Below are positions 1 through 9,782 of a stretch of DNA of 64,000 nucleotides, piece after piece. The stretch is from contig JADJFC010000001.1 of assembly GCA_016708785.1 (NCBI GenBank), positions 496,001-560,000 of the forward strand. Reading direction: 5' to 3'. Every line of letters begins with the position of its first letter. Within the stretch, counting starts at the first letter, position 1. The position numbers and the translations under genes are program-made. The stretch comes from Bacteroidota bacterium (GTDB lineage: Bacteria > Bacteroidota > Bacteroidia > AKYH767-A > 2013-40CM-41-45). The notes beneath the pieces were generated by a model. It was not told the DNA's origin and made no database searches. It saw nothing but the letters and a program-made list of their open reading frames with translations.

Positions 1-1137
1 ATACCTACTACACCTCCGTTAGGTCCAATTGCGAATGAGTGTATGATTGCAAATTATAATCCGAATCCTTTCTTCAATCATGGGTATTGGACCTTCAGTA
101 AAACGAATCCTACTCCATTCAACGGAATTTATCGTCTGACCATGAATAATATTGGTTATAATAACAATGCAGGATTTAATGGATGGACTGTGGCAAAAGC
201 AGATATAGCTGCTGACCCGAATTTAACGGCATCCTGGTCTTTGATCGGACAATGTGCAATAGCCAGTACTGCAACTGTCACACAACGTGTGAACATTAAT
301 GGCACCAATCCCTATTCAGTAACAACTACACTTGGTTCAAACATTATTTACACTTCTAACACAACAGCATTATCAACCGGCGCAGCAATTACAGGTACAG
401 GGATACCGGCAGGAAGTGTGATCACGGCGATTTTAAACTCCGGCGCTTTTACAATTTCCAATCCTGCAACTGCATCAGGAACTGTAACAGGAAGCATTGG
501 TTCAACTGCGAACTCTGCAACATCATTCAATCATCATTATGCAATAGCTCAATCAACAGTACCGCTACCCATTGAATTGCTTTCATTCACTGCCGAACCT
601 GAAAAAGATTATGTAGTTTGTAACTGGACAACAGCTTCTGAAACCAACAACGCTTACTTTGAAGTTTTGAGAAGCTTCGATGGAAAAGAATTTAATGCGA
701 TCGGAAATGTAAATGGATTTGGCGCCGGTACTTCAACAACAAACAGAAGCTACTCTTTCGTTGACGATGAAGAACGATGTAATTCGATCCGTTATTATCA
801 ATTGAAACAAGTTGATATCGACAACAAGTCAACACTTTCAGATATCGTTGCCGTTAACTGTAACAACAAAGACGAAACAATTTCCATTTATCCGAACCCG
901 GCCACTGAGACACTTACATATCAATTTTACCAAAATGGAGATGAGGTATTAGAAGTCCAAATCGTTGATATGACCGGACGTACAGTCTTCATTGAAAACA
1001 CTGTCGCAATACGCGGATTCAATAGCACAACCGTATCAATTGAAAATCTTGCCGGTGGGGCGTATAATCTTCTGATTAGAAGTCTGAATACTAAAAATTC
1101 TACATCTCCAAGGCATGCTCAATTCTTTAAAAAATAA
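1..1137 (+). CDS. T9SS-sorted surface protein, C-terminal part (5' end outside window)
   Basis: The reading frame is open from base 1, so the gene begins upstream and only the last 378 residues are seen. An in-frame ATG at 43 is not the start: the residues before it match the same place in the next gene. The last ~80 residues have the type IX secretion sorting pattern (a YPNPATE motif near codon 285 from that ATG, then beta strands ending in FFKK). Before it are a SFTAEPEKDYVVCNWTT segment common in Bacteroidota cargo proteins and a low-complexity stretch with ITGTGIPAGSVITAIL. It is closely similar to the C-terminal ~370 residues of the following gene, so the two are tandem paralogs. Role inferred: secreted or cell-surface protein, perhaps an adhesin; no enzyme motif is visible. 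Confidence 0.85.
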   Translation: MPTTPPLGPIANECMIANYNPNPFFNHGYWTFSKTNPTPFNGIYRLTMNNIGYNNNAGFNGWTVAKADIAADPNLTASWSLIGQCAIASTATVTQRVNINGTNPYSVTTTLGSNIIYTSNTTALSTGAAITGTGIPAGSVITAILNSGAFTISNPATASGTVTGSIGSTANSATSFNHHYAIAQSTVPLPIELLSFTAEPEKDYVVCNWTTASETNNAYFEVLRSFDGKEFNAIGNVNGFGAGTSTTNRSYSFVDDEERCNSIRYYQLKQVDIDNKSTLSDIVAVNCNNKDETISIYPNPATETLTYQFYQNGDEVLEVQIVDMTGRTVFIENTVAIRGFNSTTVSIENLAGGAYNLLIRSLNTKNSTSPRHAQFFKK

Positions 1138-1287
1138 GCGAAATTTTGCTAAAAACATGGCCGAGTCCAAGCCATTCACAATAATTGTTGAAAGAATTTA
1201 AACGAATAAAAAATATTCATGAAAATATGAGTAAAAAAACTTATTTTTATGAATGGATTGCAGTGCCATTTCCTTAAACCCGAAAGA

Positions 1288-4200
1288 ATGAAAATAACAA
1301 CTACTCGCTTACCGATTATTTTGATCGTAGTCTTTTTTCTGTTCAATTTTTCGAAGTCACTGGCTCAGGCCGGAATCGGACTTCCTTATGGTTTTGGAGT
1401 TACTCCTACATCGACCAATATTACCGGTGCAACAACCATTAACTTAACCATACGTCCGGTCGCTATACAGGATGAAATGGATACCCTGATCAACATTCCT
1501 GCAGCGGGTACAATAACTTTTGGCGGAATTGTCTATAATCAGTTTGCAATCTCTACAAACGGTTGGTTAGCTCTGGTACCTTCTACTGCAGGTTTACCGG
1601 CCTCGAATCCATTTCCACCGAATCCAACCAATTCACTAAGCACAAGCGCCCTCGGTTATCCGGTGATCGCTCCTCTTTGGGATGATATGGCTATGGCCTC
1701 TATCCAGTACAATTGGACGGCTCCCGTACTTACTGTAAAATGGACAGGACGATGGGATAAAACGAATGCTTCACTCACCAATGCCTTCGGTGTAAAGATC
1801 AATGGCACAACGGGCATCTGCACCTTCTTCTACAATAACGTTGCCTATACTCCTACTTCTCCAAGCGCAAGTATTGGTATTGCGGGAATCTGTACAGGTG
1901 ATTTCACTGCTGTCAACGTGACCAGCGCAACCGCTGCCTTGAGCGACACTGTCATTGAACCCAATGTGACCATTCGTCCAAATAATGTCAACTACATTTT
2001 TACTCCTTACAATCCACATGACAACTGTTCAGGAACTTACATCGCGAAAGATCTTGGAACCATTGGCAGTTCATGCACCCTTTCCGGAAATTATTCTACT
2101 GTGCATGCAACCACTTCCGGCAGCGGAATGGCTTGTGCTGCCGGTGAGGTAAAGGATGTTTGGTTCAGCGTGATCAAACCACTTGGCGTAACAAATTTCA
2201 GAGTGACTACTGCTCCCGGTAGCTGTCAACCGCTAGCCGGTACGACCGTGGAGGTCAGAGCTACTTGTGCCGGTGCTTCTCTGGGATGCTCTACTACAGG
2301 AACCACTTATCCGACATTCGGTGAAGTGGATATTGCGAGACCATGTGCTGCTGAAACATTATATGTTCGCGTAACAGGTGATGGTGACGCCGCAGGAAAA
2401 TTCACAATCTGCGTGATGGACAATGGACTTTCAACTACAAGCGGTGCAGATTGTGGGAATGCTACTGTTATTTGCTCCTTGCCGTATAGCCAGACAGGTT
2501 TAAATACGGCGGGTTTTGGAAATGAGTATGATAGTACCAATGCACAATGTCACGATCCGTTTTTGAATGGCGAAGATTATGTTTTCACTTTCACACCTAC
2601 AGCAACGACATGTGCTCAGGTGCAAATTTCTACAACAGGCATTAATCCCGGATTGTTTATTTATGATGGTTGTCCAAATCTTGGAACAACGCATTGTTTG
2701 AATTCAATTGCAGGAATAACCGGTATCATCGGCATCAATTCCGTTACATTTTTAGCAGGAGTCACCTACTACATCGTAGTCGACAACAATCCACTGAATG
2801 CAACCAATAATATTCCATTCGATATTACAATTTCATCGCTTTCAACAGCAGTTGCCTATGACCCTTGTTTAACAGCGGCTAATTTAGGAAGTGTAGCCAA
2901 TAATACTCCTTGCACATTCACAACTTACACAACAGAATGCGCTCAGCCTACTACTGCAGGAACAGTACCTGTTCCACCTTGCGGAAATTTTTATGATGGG
3001 GTTACAGGTGATGTATGGATAAAATTCACTTCGACTTTCAATGGAAGTTTGCTTGTAAAAACACAACCTTCAGCAGCTAATCCTACATCAGACGCAGCCA
3101 TGGCAATTTATACCGGTGCTTCTTGCGGGGCATTAACTCTTTTTGCATGTGATGACAATTCAGCCGGCAGTAGTATGCCATTGCTTTCAATTCCTGTTGC
3201 TAACGGAACTACCTACTACATCAGAATGTGGACAGTTAATCCGGGCAACACAGGAAACTTTGACTTGTGTTTGTCAAGTGCTTGTTCTCCACCAAATGAT
3301 TTACCATGTCAGGCAATTTACATTCCATTAGGCGGAACTGCTGCAGGGTTCAACACTTGTTCAGGTGCAACCAATGAACCACCAAACTCTGCACAATGTA
3401 CTGCAGGAGGAATCGTAAATACAGTTTGGTACAAAACAGTTGTTCCTACATCCGGAACATTGAAAATAAGAACTCATCCACTTACTCTTACCGATACTCA
3501 GATTCAGGCATTCACTTTTGCTTCCGGTTGTGCAAATTCCACAACGACCTATGTAAACAAAGGTTGCAATGACGATGGACCTGATTGCGGATCACAAAGT
3601 AATCAGTCGTATCATGATTATTCAGAATTGACGTTGACGGGATTACTTACCGGCGATACAATTTTTATTGCTGTCGACGGATTTAATAGTATGACAGGAA
3701 CATTTGAAATAACAGCTATTGATGGAACAGGCGGAGTACTTACACCTGTCTATATGCAAGATTGTGAATACCCTTATGAAGTTTGTGGCGTAACAAATAT
3801 CATTGTACCTGATCCGGGACCATTGAATTTCGGAAATATCTGTGACTTCCAACCAAGTTATGATTGTTGGGCAAACGGAGAACGTAATTCCATCTGGTAT
3901 CGTGTAACCGTGAATCCGGGTACACTTCAATTCGCAATCAATTCTGTAACAGATTACGATTTTATAATGTGGGACGTAACCGGCGTTTCAAATGCCTGCG
4001 CCCAAATTCAAGCGCATACTCTTCCATCTATCCGATGTAATTGGGTAACAACAACCGGACAAACCGGTATTTCAAACGCAAATCCAAATGCAAGTTGGGA
4101 AGCGTCGATAACAAATGCAGGTACGAGATCTTACCTTATTTTAATTGACAACTGGAATCCACCTAGTTGGATAACAGGCTTTACGCTCGACTGGATGGGC

Positions 4201-6315
4201 TCACCTATTGCTTCTAATCCAACTTCCGTTTCATGGAATGGATCAATTGATACTTCATTCAGCTCTACAGGAAATTGGGGTACTGCTCCTTGTAATTCTC
4301 TTCCATCTTGCAGTATCGATGCAATCGTTACAACTTCAGCATCTGGTCGACAACCGACCATGACTGTCAATACACAGGTAAAAAATCTGGTAATTAATTC
4401 AGGTGCTTCACTTCGAATTAAGACGGGTGTGACATTAGACGTTTGTGGAGATTTTACAAACAATGGAACTCTGATCGCTGAACCTGGATCAACAGTGCGT
4501 TTTTCAGGAACAATCAATCAAACAATCAATGGAAACCTGATCGGTGTAAATAGTTTTGCAAATCTGGTAATCTTCAAAGCATCAGGAAATGTTACACTGA
4601 ATTGCAATACTGATGTGAGCCAAAATTTTTCAACGTTGTCTGCAACTTCCATCTTTAGCATCAACGGTAAAACTATGAAGATTGGTGGAGACTTTACCAA
4701 CAACACCGGCAATACAACATTCACCGGAATTGCCAATAGCAACGTTGAATTCAATGGAACCATCAACCAATATTTTACAAATGTGAATGGTGCCACCGGA
4801 ATAAACATGAACCGTGTTAAGATGAATAAACCATCAGGAAAATTGTATTTGATGGGAGCTAACAGCAAATTGACGGTTGATTCCGTATTGACACTTACTC
4901 AGGGAATCATTGTAACTCGAAATGTTGCAACTCTTGAAGTAAGCGTAAGGTATAATGCAAGCGCTGCTGTAATTGGTCACAGCGCACTGAGTTATATCGA
5001 CGGGAAATTGCGTCGGACGGTTTATACAGGATCTCCATTGACTTTACCATTCCCTATTGACTTCCCGGTTGGGGATTCTCTAAATCCCGGCGGATATGAA
5101 CTTGCAACAGTGACGTTCACCGGCGGAACCGTTATCCCTGATATCCTTGGTTACTTTAGTCCATGGCCATCAGGTCCACCTGCTTTGGGACCTACTGCCT
5201 CTGAATGTATGATAGCAACTTACGATGCTAAACCATTATTTGATCATGGCTTTTGGACATTCTCAAAAACGAATACATCTCCTTTCAATGGAATCTATAA
5301 GTTGAATATGAATAATACCAATGTGTCTAACAATACAGGTTCAGGATGGACAATTGTGAAAGCTGATATTGCTGCTAACCCTAGTTTGACAGCATCCTGG
5401 ACGTTAATAGGTCAATGTTTGGTTGCAAGTACTGCCTTATCAACACAGCGTGTCAATATTAACGGAACCAATCCTTATTCTGTAACTACAACTATTGGAT
5501 CAAATATCATTACAACTCCATTCTCCGCAGGCCAGTCAGGCACTACGAATTTATCAGTCGGTGCTGTTATTACAGGAACAGGAATTCCTGCGGGAAGTGT
5601 GATCACCGCAATCTTAACTGCAACTTCATTCACTATTTCTAATAACGCAACTGCTACCGGAACAGTAACAGGAAGTATTGGTTCAACCGCTAATATGGCA
5701 ACATCCTTCAATCATTTATATGCAATCGCACAGTCAACAGTCCCACTTCCTATTGAACTTTTGTCTTTCACAGCTGAACCCGAAGGAGAAACGGTTCTGT
5801 GTAAATGGATAACTGCCAGCGAAACTAATAATGACTATTTTGAAGTGCTAAGAAGTGATGATGGAATTGAATTCAAATCATTAGGAATTGTCAATGGTTT
5901 CGGAGCGGGTACATCGACGACAAACAGAAGTTATAAATTCGTTGACAACGATGAGTGTACTTCTATCCGATATTATCAGTTAAAACAAGTCGATATCGAT
6001 AGTCGTTTTTCTTTGTCCAATGTTGTTGCTGTTAATTGTAACACAAAAGAAAATGAGATCAAACTTTATCCTAATCCGGCAACAAATGATCTTACATTCT
6101 CATTCTTTCAAAATTCAAAGGACGAGATCACTGTCGAATATCTTGATATGCTAGGAAAATTGATCAGGGATGAACATTTCCAGACAGTCAAAGGTTATAA
6201 TAAGATCCTTACTTCTGTAACTGAACTTGCAAATGGAATCTACTATCTGAGAATAAAGTCCGGAAAAGGTAATCCGGGACAAGAAGATCGTCAGATCAGA
6301 TTTGTGAAAGAATAA
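1288..6315 (+). CDS. Large multi-domain T9SS-secreted surface protein (adhesin-like)
   Basis: 1675 residues from the ATG at 1288, chosen because it opens a signal peptide (MKIT...FSKSLAQ, cleavage near residue 27); an ATG at 1249 would put 13 polar residues before it. Order of domains: a beta-sandwich with the STNGWLAL and APLWDDM motifs (residues ~30-250); about five Cys-containing modules resembling pre-peptidase C-terminal domains, each with a DVWFSV, DVWIKF, TVWYKT or SIWYRV core strand (~250-960); a beta-helix-like stretch with GDFTNNGTL and GDFTNNTGN repeats (~1000-1200); and a T9SS sorting domain with YPNPAT at the end. The C-terminal third matches the preceding gene. Cys-rich modules suggest disulfides in an exported protein. 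Function inferred as surface attachment or matrix; catalytic residues were not seen. Confidence 0.88.
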   Translation: MKITTTRLPIILIVVFFLFNFSKSLAQAGIGLPYGFGVTPTSTNITGATTINLTIRPVAIQDEMDTLINIPAAGTITFGGIVYNQFAISTNGWLALVPSTAGLPASNPFPPNPTNSLSTSALGYPVIAPLWDDMAMASIQYNWTAPVLTVKWTGRWDKTNASLTNAFGVKINGTTGICTFFYNNVAYTPTSPSASIGIAGICTGDFTAVNVTSATAALSDTVIEPNVTIRPNNVNYIFTPYNPHDNCSGTYIAKDLGTIGSSCTLSGNYSTVHATTSGSGMACAAGEVKDVWFSVIKPLGVTNFRVTTAPGSCQPLAGTTVEVRATCAGASLGCSTTGTTYPTFGEVDIARPCAAETLYVRVTGDGDAAGKFTICVMDNGLSTTSGADCGNATVICSLPYSQTGLNTAGFGNEYDSTNAQCHDPFLNGEDYVFTFTPTATTCAQVQISTTGINPGLFIYDGCPNLGTTHCLNSIAGITGIIGINSVTFLAGVTYYIVVDNNPLNATNNIPFDITISSLSTAVAYDPCLTAANLGSVANNTPCTFTTYTTECAQPTTAGTVPVPPCGNFYDGVTGDVWIKFTSTFNGSLLVKTQPSAANPTSDAAMAIYTGASCGALTLFACDDNSAGSSMPLLSIPVANGTTYYIRMWTVNPGNTGNFDLCLSSACSPPNDLPCQAIYIPLGGTAAGFNTCSGATNEPPNSAQCTAGGIVNTVWYKTVVPTSGTLKIRTHPLTLTDTQIQAFTFASGCANSTTTYVNKGCNDDGPDCGSQSNQSYHDYSELTLTGLLTGDTIFIAVDGFNSMTGTFEITAIDGTGGVLTPVYMQDCEYPYEVCGVTNIIVPDPGPLNFGNICDFQPSYDCWANGERNSIWYRVTVNPGTLQFAINSVTDYDFIMWDVTGVSNACAQIQAHTLPSIRCNWVTTTGQTGISNANPNASWEASITNAGTRSYLILIDNWNPPSWITGFTLDWMGSPIASNPTSVSWNGSIDTSFSSTGNWGTAPCNSLPSCSIDAIVTTSASGRQPTMTVNTQVKNLVINSGASLRIKTGVTLDVCGDFTNNGTLIAEPGSTVRFSGTINQTINGNLIGVNSFANLVIFKASGNVTLNCNTDVSQNFSTLSATSIFSINGKTMKIGGDFTNNTGNTTFTGIANSNVEFNGTINQYFTNVNGATGINMNRVKMNKPSGKLYLMGANSKLTVDSVLTLTQGIIVTRNVATLEVSVRYNASAAVIGHSALSYIDGKLRRTVYTGSPLTLPFPIDFPVGDSLNPGGYELATVTFTGGTVIPDILGYFSPWPSGPPALGPTASECMIATYDAKPLFDHGFWTFSKTNTSPFNGIYKLNMNNTNVSNNTGSGWTIVKADIAANPSLTASWTLIGQCLVASTALSTQRVNINGTNPYSVTTTIGSNIITTPFSAGQSGTTNLSVGAVITGTGIPAGSVITAILTATSFTISNNATATGTVTGSIGSTANMATSFNHLYAIAQSTVPLPIELLSFTAEPEGETVLCKWITASETNNDYFEVLRSDDGIEFKSLGIVNGFGAGTSTTNRSYKFVDNDECTSIRYYQLKQVDIDSRFSLSNVVAVNCNTKENEIKLYPNPATNDLTFSFFQNSKDEITVEYLDMLGKLIRDEHFQTVKGYNKILTSVTELANGIYYLRIKSGKGNPGQEDRQIRFVKE

Positions 6316-6333
6316 AGTCAATTTTGGTTCTCG

Positions 6334-6379
6334 AAAAGCGGTTTGCGGATTCTTCAATATTCGCAAACCGCTTTTTTTT
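6334..6379 (+). terminator. Rho-independent terminator
   Basis: A 14-bp perfect stem (6334-6347 with 6362-6375, core AGCGGTTTGCG) with a 14-base loop is followed by a T run. It lies 19 bases after the stop of the large T9SS gene. Confidence 0.9.
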
Positions 6380-6530
6380 CACTCCTTTTCCGTTGCCTGA
6401 AACACAATAGTGATTTTCAATCTGAATTACAAAAGCATATTTTTATAATTCCATAATTACCAACACATTACCAGCGAACAGCAAGCTGGTTTCAAAGCTA
6501 TTGCAGTCTAACAAACATTAAAGAAATTTC

Positions 6531-6538
6531 TATCTTTG
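6531..6538 (+). promoter_or_regulatory. Bacteroidota -7 box (TATCTTTG) before yidC
   Basis: TATCTTTG fits the Bacteroidota sigma-ABfr -7 consensus TAnnTTTG and ends 20 bases before the yidC ATG. No clear TTG element at the -33 position was found. Confidence 0.55.
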
Positions 6539-6558
6539 CGCTCCTTTTTACCTACTAT

Positions 6559-8402
6559 ATGGACAAGAATTCAATACTAGGCCTTTCGATCATCGGCCTT
6601 ATCATCATTGCCTATTCAATTTATACTCAACCGTCAGTTGAAGAGATCAACGCAGCAAAACAGCGACGCGATTCTATTACAATGGTTGAAACAAATGCGA
6701 AAGAAGCTTCAATACTGGCTGAACAAAAAAGTCAGGTTGTAATTGCTGATTCAACAACTGAAATTTCGGATTCAGTTAAAGCAGAACTTGAAAAACAAAA
6801 ATTCGGCGACTTTGCATCCGCTTCTCAAGGAGTAGAACAAATTCTCACACTTGAAAATAATCTTGTGAAAGTTTCACTTTCATCAAAAGGCGGAAAAATA
6901 AAAAGTGTCCAGCTTAAAGATTACAAAACATGGGATGGAAAACCACTTTATCTGATGAACAACGACTCAAATGTTTTCAATTTGAGTTTGTCGGCACAAA
7001 ACAGAATCATTAATACAGAAGAACTTTATTTTACAGCTTCAGGAACAGCAGGAACAAAAATTCTGTCAACTTGCGACTTCCTGCAGGAGATAAAAAATAC
7101 ATTGAGTTTGCATATTCACTTCCGGATAATTCCTATTTGGTAAATTATCAAGTGAATGTTGTAGGTCTTCAAGACGTCATTTCAGCAAACTCGTCTTTTA
7201 TTAATGTCGATTGGAAAGACATTGTAAAACAACAAGAGAAGAGTATTGAGAATGAAAGAGCGGCTACAACTGTTTACTATCGTTTTTCAGATGAAGAAGT
7301 TGATTTTATCTCTGAAACTAAAAGCGAGAAACAGGATTTGAAAACAAAGGTTCAATGGATTGCATTCAAACAACAATTTTTCTCAGCAGCCCTTATTTCT
7401 GATCTGTCAGGATTTGACTCACCAAGTGTGGAGACAAAGTCTGACGAAAATTCAAATAGTATTGTTAAGGAAATGACTGCTGCTTTTTCACTTCCTTATG
7501 ACAGGAAGCCTGTACAGACATACAACATGAGATTTTATTTCGGGCCGAATAATTATCAGGACCTGAAAAAAATTGACAATCTTCATTTAGAAAAATTGAT
7601 TCCACTCGGCTGGGGAATTTTTGGCTGGGTGAATCAGTTCTTAGTAATTCCGACTTTTCATTTCCTGGATGGTTTTAATATGAATTATGGATTGATCATA
7701 TTGATCCTTACAATTCTTGTCCGCATAATAATTCTTCCGCTTACATATGGTTCATTCAAATCTCAGGCAAAGATGAAAGTCCTGCAGCCGGAAATGGCAG
7801 AGATCAATGAAAAATTTGGTAGTGACCCGATGAAGAAACAACAAGAGACAATGGCTTTGTATCGGAAAGCAGGAGTTAATCCACTTGGTGGTTGCATTCC
7901 CGGATTGTTACAACTACCGATACTTATTGCAATGTTCCGGTTCTTCCCTTCTTCGATTGAATTACGGCAACAGAGTTTCCTTTGGGCACACGATCTTTCA
8001 ACATACGATTCAATCCTTGATCTTCCTTTTCACATCCCTGCATACGGAAGTCATGTGAGTTTATTCACTTTGTTAATGACGGTATCAACGATCATATACA
8101 CGAAGATGAATATGCAAATGACAGCAGCTACAAATCCACAAATGAAATGGATGATGTATCTGATGACTATACTCTTCCTCGTATTCTTCAACAACTATTC
8201 TGCAGGTTTGAGTTACTATTATTTCTTGAGTAACGTATTTGGTTTTGGTCAGCAGTATCTCTTTAAGGCATTCCTTGATGAAGATAAAATTCATGCTCAA
8301 ATTCAGGAAAACAAGAAAAAACCGGTAAAGAAATCCAATTTTCAGGCACGGCTTGAACAGATGGCGAAAGACAGGAATGCGCAAGTTGGAAAGAAAAAAT
8401 AA
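6559..8402 (+). CDS. yidC: Membrane protein insertase YidC (one apparent frameshift)
   Basis: YidC/Oxa1 inserts and folds inner-membrane proteins, with or without SecYEG. The N-terminal TM (LSIIGLIIIAYSIYT) is followed by the large periplasmic beta domain, then the Oxa1 core with GWVNQFLVIPTFHFLDGF, the LILTILVRIIILPLTYGSFK helix, and further TMs to a basic tail ending in VGKKK. The frame breaks near 7069-7071: codons up to ILST are in one frame and MRLPAGDKKYIEFAYSLP in another, consistent with one missing base before TGCGACTT. With that base restored the gene is 614 residues, the normal Bacteroidota YidC length. As yidC is essential, an assembly error is likelier than a real break. Confidence 0.93.
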
Positions 8403-8501
8403 CCCTTTTGGGGAGATTTGTTTTTTCGCCGGTAATCACGACTTTTGTAGTGCTAAAAGGCATAGTCTATTCATAGAAACTAACATTTAACAAAAGAAAA
8501 A

Positions 8502-9596
8502 ATGTCACAAGACTTTCTTCCACTCTTAGGAACAGACCACATCGAGTTTTGGGTCGGTAATGCGAAACAAGCTGCTTTCTTTTATCAAAAAGCTTTTGGC
8601 TTTACGCTTGTTGCATATGCAGGACCGGAAACCGGTGTCAAAGAAAAAGCATCTTATGTTCTGCAACAAGGTAAAATTCGTTTAGTACTAACAACCTCTT
8701 TTAATCCTGACTCTGAAATCAGTCAGCATGTTTTAAAACACAGTGATGGCGTAAAAGTTCTTGCGCTTGGAGTAGATGATGCTGAAAAAGCTTTCTATGA
8801 AACAATGTCGCGTGGTGCTAAAGCACATACTCAACCGAAAACAATTTCAGATGAATTCGGCGAAATAAAGATCGCATCCATTCATACTTACGGAGAAACG
8901 ATTCACACATTTGTAGAGCGCAAGAATTACAAAGGTGCTTTTATGCCAGGATACATACCGGCAAAACCAAACTTCGAAACAGAGAGCGTAGGACTTGAAT
9001 ACATCGATCATTGTGTAGGCAATGTGGAATTGGGTAAGATGAATGATTGGGTGAAGTTCTATGAAGATGTCATGGGATTTAAAATGATCATTACATTCGA
9101 CGATAGCGATATTTCAACAGAATATTCTGCACTTATGAGCAAGGTTGTTTCTAATGGAAATGGCTTTGTTAAATTTCCTATCAACGAACCGGCTGCCGGA
9201 AAAAAGAAATCTCAGATCGATGAGTATCTTGAATTCTACCGAGGTGCGGGAGTTCAGCATATTGCAGTAATAACAAATGATGTTGTAAAAACAGTAACTG
9301 AATTGCAAAGACGCGGTGTTGACTTTCTAAGAGTTCCATCGAATTATTATGACGATCTATTATCACGTGTTGGCAAAATTGATGAAGATATTGAGTCGTT
9401 AAAAAAACTCGGAATTTTAGTTGACCGTGATGATGAAGGTTATTTGCTTCAGATCTTCACAAAGCCTGTAGAAGACAGGCCAACCGTTTTCTTTGAAATT
9501 ATTCAAAGAAAGGGAGCCAAATCGTTTGGGAAAGGAAACTTCAAAGCTCTTTTTGAGGCAATTGAAAGAGAACAGGCATTAAGAGGAAATCTATAA
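8502..9596 (+). CDS. hppD: 4-hydroxyphenylpyruvate dioxygenase
   Basis: Converts 4-hydroxyphenylpyruvate plus O2 to homogentisate in tyrosine catabolism; cytosolic, Fe(II)-dependent. It has two vicinal-oxygen-chelate halves (DHIEFWVGN at the start, EYIDHCVGNV in the middle). The iron ligands expected for the family are visible: His170 in YIDH, His253 in QHIAV and Glu332 in FFEIIQR. At 364 residues it is of normal length. The neighbours are not other tyrosine-degradation genes, so it appears to be a single-gene unit with its own terminator. Confidence 0.97.
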   Translation: MSQDFLPLLGTDHIEFWVGNAKQAAFFYQKAFGFTLVAYAGPETGVKEKASYVLQQGKIRLVLTTSFNPDSEISQHVLKHSDGVKVLALGVDDAEKAFYETMSRGAKAHTQPKTISDEFGEIKIASIHTYGETIHTFVERKNYKGAFMPGYIPAKPNFETESVGLEYIDHCVGNVELGKMNDWVKFYEDVMGFKMIITFDDSDISTEYSALMSKVVSNGNGFVKFPINEPAAGKKKSQIDEYLEFYRGAGVQHIAVITNDVVKTVTELQRRGVDFLRVPSNYYDDLLSRVGKIDEDIESLKKLGILVDRDDEGYLLQIFTKPVEDRPTVFFEIIQRKGAKSFGKGNFKALFEAIEREQALRGNL

Positions 9597-9634
9597 TCAG
9601 GGCCCGAATCATAGCTAATTAACAATTTTACGAC

Positions 9635-9660
9635 AAAAAAAGGGGCTTGGCCCCTTTTTT
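9635..9660 (+). terminator. Rho-independent terminator after hppD
   Basis: A run of seven A, GGGGC, a TTG loop, GCCCC, then T6: a compact stem with flanking A/T pairing, ending about 60 bases past the hppD stop. Confidence 0.85.
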
Positions 9661-9716
9661 GCGTTAATTGAACCGAATTACAAGAAATTATTTACCAATA
9701 CTTCATGCAACTCTGT

Positions 9717-9724
9717 TAAATTTG
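9717..9724 (+). promoter_or_regulatory. Bacteroidota -7 box (TAAATTTG)
   Basis: TAAATTTG matches TAnnTTTG and lies 58 bases before the preferred ATG of the thioredoxin-like gene. No -33 element is obvious. Confidence 0.45.
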
Positions 9725-9782
9725 CGAAACCAAACTCAAAAATATAAAGTTGAAACAAACCAATTTGATCACTAAATCACAT

